Shown in pieces: positions 1 to 3,880 of a stretch of 5,151 nucleotides of DNA. Within the stretch, counting starts at the first letter, position 1. Each line of letters starts with the position of its first letter. Location of the stretch: assembly GCA_000433635.1 (NCBI GenBank), contig HF997868.1, positions 1 to 5,151 on the forward strand, read 5' to 3'. A program made the translations under genes and the position numbers. The notes under the pieces are model-generated. The model had not been told where the DNA came from. It did no database searches and saw nothing but the letters and a program-made list of their open reading frames with translations. Source of the DNA: Ruminococcus sp. CAG:254 (lineage in GTDB: Bacteria > Bacillota > Clostridia > Oscillospirales > Ruminococcaceae).

Positions 1-2
1 TC

Positions 3-33
3 TGTTAAGGGGGACAGCTTGTCCCCCTTAACA
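3..33. repeat. Perfect 14 bp inverted repeat (hairpin) downstream of proS
   Basis: Bases 3-16 are perfectly complementary to 20-33, leaving a 3-base loop (GCT). The stem contains a run of five G:C pairs flanked by TTAA, so it would be very stable as RNA from either strand. It lies about 60 bp beyond the proS stop codon. No T-run follows it on the plus strand. On the minus strand, the side where a proS terminator would need its T-tract runs off the window after two bases, so a terminator role can be neither shown nor excluded. It could equally be one unit of a dispersed intergenic palindromic repeat, which are common in gut Clostridia. The dyad is certain; its function is not. Confidence 0.6.
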
Positions 34-45
34 ATCTCCCTCCGC

Positions 46-83
46 CGAGCTGAACCAGCTCGACCGCAGTTCGCCTACGGCGA
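46..83. repeat. Two adjacent short hairpins between the large palindrome and proS
   Basis: CGAGCTG (46-52) pairs with CAGCTCG (56-62) around a 3-base loop. TCGCC (71-75) pairs with GGCGA (79-83) around the loop TAC. An alternative longer pairing is possible between GCCG (44-47) and CGGC (78-81), extended by CTC/GAG with one bulge, which would enclose the first hairpin. Together with the 14 bp palindrome at 3-33, the whole 90 bp between the window edge and the proS stop is packed with dyads. This resembles REP/PU-type intergenic repeats or a complex 3' end. No gene is visible in these 90 bases. Confidence 0.5.
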
Positions 84-90
84 GATGATA

Positions 91-1536
91 TTAATATGCC
101 TTTGCCCAGAGTACCATATGCTTTGCTGGCTTTCCGCAGCATACGCAAGTATCTGCATGGTGCTTCTGTTCCAGCGGAATGCAGCGAGAACCAACGCCCG
201 TTACTTCCTTTACCTTGTCTTCACAAGCCTCGTCACCGCACCACATTGCTTCTACAAAGCCATCGCCTTTTTCTGCCAGAACCTGCTGGATTTCTTCCAT
301 GTTCTTGCAGACATATGTCCGGTTCTTCCGGTTTTCCAGTGCCTTTTCGTACATACCATCATGAACTGCCTGCAACCGTTCCTGTACCGTTTCTACCAGC
401 TGTGACAGTGGGCAGAATGTCTTTTCCCGATTGTGACGGGTCACCAATACGCACTGATCCTGTTCAATATCCTTCGGGCCAATTTCCAGACGAACCGGAA
501 CACCCTTCATTTCATACTGTGCAAACTTCCATCCCGGAGAATTGTCGGTATCGTCTACCTTTACCCGAATGCCAGCTGCCTTCAACTGTGCTTCCAGTGC
601 CTTTGCCTTGTCCAGAACGCCTTCCTTATGCATTGCAACCGGAACAATGATGACCTGAATCGGAGCAACTGCCGGCGGCAATACCAAACCATTGTTATCG
701 CCGTGCGTCATGATAATCGCACCAATCAGACGGGTCGTAACACCCCAGCTGGTCTGATGCGGATACTGCAAAGTGTTATTCTTATCGGTAAACTGAATAT
801 TAAATGCCTTTGCGAAGCCATCGCCAAAGTAATGCGATGTACCAGCCTGCAACGCCTTTCCATCATGCATCAATGCTTCAATGGCATAGGTTGCAACTGC
901 ACCGGCGAACTTATCGCTTTCCGTCTTTCTGCCCTTAACAACTGGCATTGCCAGCGACTTTTCACAGAAATCTGCATATACATTCAGCATCTGTTCTGTT
1001 TCTGCAAGTGCCTCTTCTGCGGTTGCATGAATCGTATGTCCTTCCTGCCACAGGAATTCTCTCGAACGCAGGAACGGACGAGTAGTCTTTTCCCAACGAA
1101 CCACGCTTACCCACTGGTTATACAGTTTCGGCAAATCCCGATAGCTGTGCACGATTTCTGCATAATGGTCGCAGAACAGGGTTTCTGAAGTCGGACGCAC
1201 ACAAAGCCGTTCTTCCAGCTTTTCCGAACCGCCATGTGTGACCCATGCAACTTCCGGTGCAAAGCCCTCTACATGGTCTTTTTCCTTTTGCAGCAGGCTT
1301 TCCGGAATGAACATCGGCATGCAAACGTTTTCATGTCCAGTTTCCTTGAATGTTTCGTCTAAAATATGCTGCATCTGTTCCCAGATGGCATAGCCATACG
1401 GGCGGATAACCATACAGCCCTTTACGCTGGTGTAAGAACTCAGTTCTGCCTTCTTGACAATGTCGGTATACCACTGTGCAAAATCTTCATCCATCGAAGT
1501 AATGGCATCGACCATTTTCTGATTATTTTTCGCCAT
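91..1536 (-). CDS. proS: Prolyl-tRNA synthetase, archaeal/eukaryotic-like type (ProS type 3)
   Basis: This class II aminoacyl-tRNA synthetase activates proline with ATP and charges tRNA-Pro in the cytoplasm. The 481 residues show class II motif 1 around 40-59 (RPYGYAIWEQM), RPTSET at 114-119, motif 2 around 148-168 (RWEKTTRPFLRSREFLWQEG) and motif 3 around 264-292 (WGVTTRLIGA, then HGDNNGLVLPP). The anticodon-binding domain follows at about 293-395. The C-terminal domain has probable zinc ligands C433, C438, C464 and C467, and the protein ends in the family-typical AKAY. The length of about 480 residues and the direct passage from motif 2 to motif 3 show that the roughly 180-residue INS editing domain of the ordinary bacterial enzyme (about 570 residues) is absent, so this is the short type. 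The ATG start is supported by AAAAGGAG (1547-1554 on the minus strand) 10 nt upstream. The gene is divergent from the aspartokinase gene and appears monocistronic within the window. The call is near certain. Confidence 0.97.
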   Translation of the reverse strand: MAKNNQKMVDAITSMDEDFAQWYTDIVKKAELSSYTSVKGCMVIRPYGYAIWEQMQHILDETFKETGHENVCMPMFIPESLLQKEKDHVEGFAPEVAWVTHGGSEKLEERLCVRPTSETLFCDHYAEIVHSYRDLPKLYNQWVSVVRWEKTTRPFLRSREFLWQEGHTIHATAEEALAETEQMLNVYADFCEKSLAMPVVKGRKTESDKFAGAVATYAIEALMHDGKALQAGTSHYFGDGFAKAFNIQFTDKNNTLQYPHQTSWGVTTRLIGAIIMTHGDNNGLVLPPAVAPIQVIIVPVAMHKEGVLDKAKALEAQLKAAGIRVKVDDTDNSPGWKFAQYEMKGVPVRLEIGPKDIEQDQCVLVTRHNREKTFCPLSQLVETVQERLQAVHDGMYEKALENRKNRTYVCKNMEEIQQVLAEKGDGFVEAMWCGDEACEDKVKEVTGVGSRCIPLEQKHHADTCVCCGKPAKHMVLWAKAY

Positions 1537-1578
1537 AATTGGAATGCTCCTTTTGTATTCTGAAAAAAATTTACTATT

Positions 1579-1607
1579 AGTATAGCATAAAACAACAGGA
1601 ATTGCAA
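1579..1607 (-). promoter_or_regulatory. Predicted sigma-A promoter of proS, extended -10
   Basis: Read on the minus strand, the -35 is TTGCAA (1607-1602) and the -10 is TATACT (1584-1579), separated by exactly 17 bp. TGC lies immediately before the -10, making an extended -10. Transcription should start near 1572, leaving a leader of only about 36 nt that includes the ribosome binding site. That is far too short for a T-box or other large riboswitch, so any regulation of proS from this promoter would have to act at initiation. The start site is inferred, not measured. Confidence 0.78.
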
Positions 1608-1734
1608 GCGTTTGACTTGATTTTCAAGCGGACAATCTGTTTCCGCTCCATTTTTCAAAAAGTCCGTGATACGAATACAGTCGTATTCCACAAATAAACA
1701 TTTTTTTTTTACAAAATTTCATACGTTTTTACGG
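1608..1734. other. AT-rich divergent intergenic core with three short dyads, no gene
   Basis: No credible coding region is seen between the two divergent promoters. Three small inverted repeats are present: CTTGA/TCAAG (1616-1620 and 1624-1628), AGCGGA/TCCGCT (1627-1632 and 1642-1647, 9-base loop), and GAATAC/GTATTC (1673-1678 and 1683-1688, 4-base spacer). CAAGCG also occurs twice, at about 1605-1610 and 1625-1630. A run of ten T (1701-1710) and further AT-rich sequence just upstream of the aspartokinase -35 could act as an UP element. The dyads could be operator sites for one or both promoters, but none matches a binding motif I can name. Confidence 0.4.
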
Positions 1735-1763
1735 TTGATTTTTTCTCGAAAATCGAATATACT
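1735..1763 (+). promoter_or_regulatory. Predicted sigma-A promoter of the aspartate kinase gene
   Basis: TTGATT (1735-1740) and TATACT (1758-1763) are separated by 17 bp, with AT-rich sequence upstream. The spacer contains TCGA-AAA-TCGA (1746-1756), a short dyad that could bind a regulator. Transcription should begin near 1770, giving a leader of about 86 nt. That length does not accommodate a lysine riboswitch, and none of its conserved features is seen. Confidence 0.78.
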
Positions 1764-1810
1764 GGAATATGACGTTGTTTTTGCACGTATTTTGTAATTT
1801 GAACGAATAA

Positions 1811-1855
1811 GGAGGGTCGATTTTACAGGGAATTGTGCTGTAAAATCAAAATACC
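1811..1855 (+). promoter_or_regulatory. Remote Shine-Dalgarno plus intervening 10 bp hairpin in the aspartokinase leader
   Basis: A strong Shine-Dalgarno, GGAGGG (1811-1816, preceded by AATAA), is the only good one upstream of the aspartokinase ATG, yet 39 nt separate it from the codon at 1856. Most of that gap is a perfect hairpin: GATTTTACAG (1819-1828) pairs with CTGTAAAATC (1838-1847) around a 9-base loop. With the hairpin folded, the unpaired spacer is 2 + 8 = 10 nt, close to optimal. The CDS start itself is fixed by the aspartokinase N-terminal motif. A GTG at 1835 is in frame with the gene but stops after two codons. A TTG at 1833 opens an 8-codon frame whose TGA overlaps the aspartokinase ATG, so translational coupling is a competing explanation. 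The dyad might instead be a protein operator. Confidence 0.65.
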
Positions 1856-3187
1856 ATGATGAAAGTTGTAAAGTTTGGCGGCAGCAGTCTGGCAGATGCC
1901 GGACAGATTCAAAAGGCAGCCGCTATTATAAAGGCAGAAGCAGACAGAAGATATGTTGTTCCGTCTGCACCGGGCAAGCGGTTCAAGGATGACATCAAAG
2001 TAACCGATATGCTGTATCAGTGCTATGCACTCGCTGAAAAAGGCGAAGCATTTGCAACCCAGCTTGCTGCAATTAAAGACCGTTATGTCAGCATCCTGAA
2101 CGGGCTTTCTATGCCGGAAACCCTGCTGGATGAAGAATTTGTCACCATCGGCGAAAACTTCCGGAAGCGGTTCGGCAGCGACTATGCAGCCAGCCGGGGC
2201 GAATACCTGAACGGTAAGCTGATCGCAGCTTATCTGGGCTTTGCATTTGTCGATGCAGCAGAAGTCATCTTCTTCCAGGAAGACGGCACACTGAATCGGG
2301 AAAAGACCGCTGTGGCAATGCGGGAACGGCTGACCGGTCTGGATTATGCCGTTGTTCCGGGCTTCTATGGCTGCGGTGCAGATGGCTATGTCAAGACCTT
2401 CTCCAGAGGCGGCAGCGATGTCACTGGTTCAATCGTTGCCGGAGCAATGAAGGCAGACCTGTATGAAAACTGGACAGACGTTTCCGGTTTCCTGGTTGCT
2501 GACCCGAGAATCGTAGAAAATCCGGTCGGCATCCGCACCATCACCTATACCGAACTGCGAGAACTCTCTTACATGGGTGCATCTGTACTCCACGAAGAAG
2601 CCATTTTCCCAGTTCGTTCCGCTGGTATTCCGATCAACATCCGCAACACCAATGACCCATCTGCTCCGGGTACGATGATCGTTCCAGAATGCAACGCCGA
2701 TGATTGCAGCACCTATACCATTACTGGTATCGCTGGCAAGAAGCACTTCAGCATCATCAACATTCACAAGGATAAGATGAACAGCGAAGTTGGTTTCTGT
2801 CGGGACGTTCTGGATGTTCTCGCCAGCCACAATATTTCCATCGAACATATGCCATCCAGCATTGATGCAATGACCGTGATTCTCGAAACTGCCCAGCTCG
2901 AAGGCAAGCGGGAACAGATTATGACGGAACTGCGGAAGCGTGTCAATCCGGATACCCTCGAAATCGAAGACGGCATTGCACTGATGGCGGTCGTTGGCCA
3001 CGGTATGTACCGGACAAGAGGTGTCGCTGCAAGAATCTTTGCCGCTCTGGCACACGCAAGAGTCAATGTCAAGATGATTGACCAGGGCTCTAGCGAATTG
3101 AACATCATTGTCGGTGTCACTGAAGAAGACTTCGAACAGGCAATTCGTTGCGTTTATGATATGTTCGTAAAGTCCGCTTCTGAATGA
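1856..3187 (+). CDS. Aspartate kinase, monofunctional, with C-terminal ACT domains
   Basis: It phosphorylates aspartate to 4-phospho-aspartate, the committed step toward lysine (and diaminopimelate), threonine and methionine, in the cytoplasm. The 443 residues begin with the nucleotide-binding signature KFGGSS (6-11). SAPGKRF follows at 37-43, then GEYLNGKLIA (115-124). The catalytic region is at 169-220 (FSRGGSDVTG at 182-191, WTDVSG at 206-211, DPRIV at 216-220), then LSYMGASVLHEEAI (237-250). Two ACT-type regulatory units occupy about 295-355 and 375-437, the second with MIDQGSSELNI (407-417), so allosteric feedback by lysine and/or threonine is expected. The PGKR variant and single-chain form resemble Bacillus YclM-type aspartokinase III more than the LysC alpha/beta type. 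The symbol is left blank because paralogues are not distinguishable here. ATG at 1856 and 1859 are adjacent alternatives. Residue 36 is P where V is usual. It is flanked by its own promoter and, downstream, by the rimP promoter. Confidence 0.96.
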   Translation: MMKVVKFGGSSLADAGQIQKAAAIIKAEADRRYVVPSAPGKRFKDDIKVTDMLYQCYALAEKGEAFATQLAAIKDRYVSILNGLSMPETLLDEEFVTIGENFRKRFGSDYAASRGEYLNGKLIAAYLGFAFVDAAEVIFFQEDGTLNREKTAVAMRERLTGLDYAVVPGFYGCGADGYVKTFSRGGSDVTGSIVAGAMKADLYENWTDVSGFLVADPRIVENPVGIRTITYTELRELSYMGASVLHEEAIFPVRSAGIPINIRNTNDPSAPGTMIVPECNADDCSTYTITGIAGKKHFSIINIHKDKMNSEVGFCRDVLDVLASHNISIEHMPSSIDAMTVILETAQLEGKREQIMTELRKRVNPDTLEIEDGIALMAVVGHGMYRTRGVAARIFAALAHARVNVKMIDQGSSELNIIVGVTEEDFEQAIRCVYDMFVKSASE

Positions 3188-3204
3188 TTTTTTTGAACGA
3201 TTCC

Positions 3205-3280
3205 GCACATCCACAGGCATTTCCTCGGAAATAAATCAAAAACAAACGAAAAATCTCTTGATTTTTCCTGTGGAGTGTGC
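3205..3280 (+). other. Large imperfect dyad with internal hairpins, overlapping the rimP-nusA promoter
   Basis: GCACA-TCCACAGG (3205-3217) pairs with CCTGTGGA-g-TGTGC (3267-3280): 13 bp with one bulged G (3275). Enclosed are ATTTC/GAAAT (3219-3223 with 3228-3232, loop CTCG) and GAAAAATC/GATTTTTC (3248-3255 with 3260-3267, loop TCTT). The last shares base 3267 with the outer stem. AAATCAA (3233-3239) could alternatively pair with TTGATTT (3258-3264). As RNA it would be a three-way junction at the 3' end of the aspartokinase transcript. As DNA its right arm covers the -35 and spacer of the next promoter and ends one base before the -10. The strand is given for the RNA reading. No U-tract follows, so it is not a plain terminator. 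Confidence 0.45.
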
Positions 3281-3286
3281 TATAAT
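3258..3286 (+). promoter_or_regulatory. Predicted sigma-A promoter of the rimP-nusA operon, extended -10
   Basis: TTGATT (3258-3263) is followed at exactly 17 bp by a perfect TATAAT (3281-3286), preceded by TGTGC, a strong extended -10 of the Gram-positive TRTGn type. Transcription should start near 3292-3294. The leader to the rimP ATG would be about 94 nt and would open with the hairpin at 3304-3329. This is the best promoter match in the window. Confidence 0.85.
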
Positions 3287-3303
3287 AGCAATATCGCAGC
3301 AGC

Positions 3304-3340
3304 AAAGACCGGAACCCTTTCCGGTCTTTCGTTTATGTTA
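3304..3340 (+). terminator. Terminator-like hairpin in the rimP-nusA leader (possible attenuator)
   Basis: AAAGACCGGAA (3304-3314) pairs perfectly with TTCCGGTCTTT (3319-3329) around the tetraloop CCCT. The sequence after the core stem reads TTTCGTTTATGTTA, an interrupted U-tract. It is the only convincing termination signal for readthrough from the aspartokinase gene. It also lies only about 12 nt downstream of the predicted rimP start site, so the operon's own transcripts must pass it. TTTCCGG recurs at 3348-3354 and could compete for the 5' arm (CCGGAA, 3309-3314), a possible antiterminator pairing. A weaker hairpin, GGGGC/GCTCC (3341-3345 with 3354-3358), follows. The hairpin is certain; whether it terminates weakly, strongly or conditionally is unknown. 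Confidence 0.7.
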
Positions 3341-3370
3341 GGGGCTTTTTCCGGCTCCGCCGTTGCAAAT

Positions 3371-3379
3371 AGAAAGGAG
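3371..3379 (+). promoter_or_regulatory. Ribosome binding site deciding the rimP start
   Basis: AGAAAGGAG ends 7 nt before the ATG at 3387. This supports that codon over the in-frame TTG at 3363, which lies upstream of the ribosome binding site and has no such signal of its own. Confidence 0.85.
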
Positions 3380-3386
3380 CAATCAC

Positions 3387-3863
3387 ATGAAACTGAAGGC
3401 ATTCGGGGCGACCGAACAGCGGATTTACAATGCAGTGAAACCCATTGCAGATGAATTCGGCTTTCAAATCTGGGATGTGCGGTTTGAAAAAGAAGGTGCT
3501 TGCTGGTATCTCCGGATTTTTATTGACCAAGAATCTGGCATTACCATCGAGGACTGTGAAAAAATGACCGAACCCGTGAACAAATTGCTGGACGAACAAG
3601 ACCCGATTTCTCAAAATTATATCTTGGAAGTGGGCTCTGCCGGTCTGGAACGGGAATTTAACCGCACCTGGCATTTTACCGATGGCATCGGCACGGAAGT
3701 GCGTGCCCGCACCATCCGCCCCATTGACGGAGAACGGGAATTTATCGGTACGCTGCAATCCTGCAAGGATGACATGCTGACACTGGAAACCGAAACCGGC
3801 AGCATCAGCCTGCCGCTTGCAGCACTTACGTTTGTAAAACGATACGAAGCATTTGAATTTTAA
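3387..3863 (+). CDS. rimP: Ribosome maturation factor RimP
   Basis: RimP binds the free 30S subunit and helps late maturation of its 3' (head) domain, including placement of S12. The 158-residue length is normal (about 150-156 in E. coli and B. subtilis). The N-terminal alpha/beta domain contains GFQIWDVRFEKEG (25-37), WYLRIFID (40-47) and GITIEDCEKM (51-60). The family signature lies at 80-91 as LEVGSAGLEREF, where most homologues read a variant of EVSSPGLDRPL, so the usual Pro after the second Ser and the Pro after Arg are replaced by Ala and Glu. A small SH3-like barrel occupies about 92-158 (FIGTLQSC, then DDMLTLE, ending VKRYEAFEF). It is the first gene of an operon with nusA, 17 bp downstream, and has its own promoter and a structured leader. 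Conserved gene order strongly supports the call. Confidence 0.95.
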   Translation: MKLKAFGATEQRIYNAVKPIADEFGFQIWDVRFEKEGACWYLRIFIDQESGITIEDCEKMTEPVNKLLDEQDPISQNYILEVGSAGLEREFNRTWHFTDGIGTEVRARTIRPIDGEREFIGTLQSCKDDMLTLETETGSISLPLAALTFVKRYEAFEF

Positions 3864-3880
3864 AAATGGAGGCACATAAA

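Noticed and set aside
433..1188. Long plus-strand reading frame (251 codons) antisense to proS, and a similar one at 96-650
   Set aside because: They lie entirely opposite an unmistakable proS. Their translations are rich in Cys, His and Arg with no recognisable domain, and no ribosome binding site or promoter was found. They are shadows of the real gene.
1627..1656. AGCGGA/TCCGCT hairpin followed by TTTTT as a plus-strand terminator
   Set aside because: The stem is only 6 bp with a 9-base loop, three bases separate it from the T-run, and no plus-strand gene lies upstream of it, so a terminator has nothing to terminate.
1440..1691. Minus-strand 83-codon frame overlapping the proS start and running into the intergenic region
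   Set aside because: It is out of frame with proS, reads through the proS promoter and ribosome binding site, and lacks initiation signals of its own.
1770..1855. Lysine riboswitch upstream of the aspartokinase gene
   Set aside because: The predicted leader is about 86 nt with one simple hairpin. The lysine riboswitch is roughly twice as long, with a five-helix junction that is not present.
3208..3216. DnaA-box-like sequence ATCCACAG within the dyad
   Set aside because: It differs from TTATCCACA at the conserved 5' end, the opposite arm has further mismatches, and there is no cluster of boxes or origin context.
2429..3220. 263-codon minus-strand frame opposite the aspartokinase gene
   Set aside because: It overlaps a fully recognisable aspartokinase on the other strand, shows no family features, and its start falls in the intergenic region without a ribosome binding site.
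3335..3454. Upstream ATG frame in the rimP leader overlapping the rimP start
   Set aside because: There is no Shine-Dalgarno before the ATG at 3335 because the terminator-like hairpin lies there, and the product has no recognisable character.
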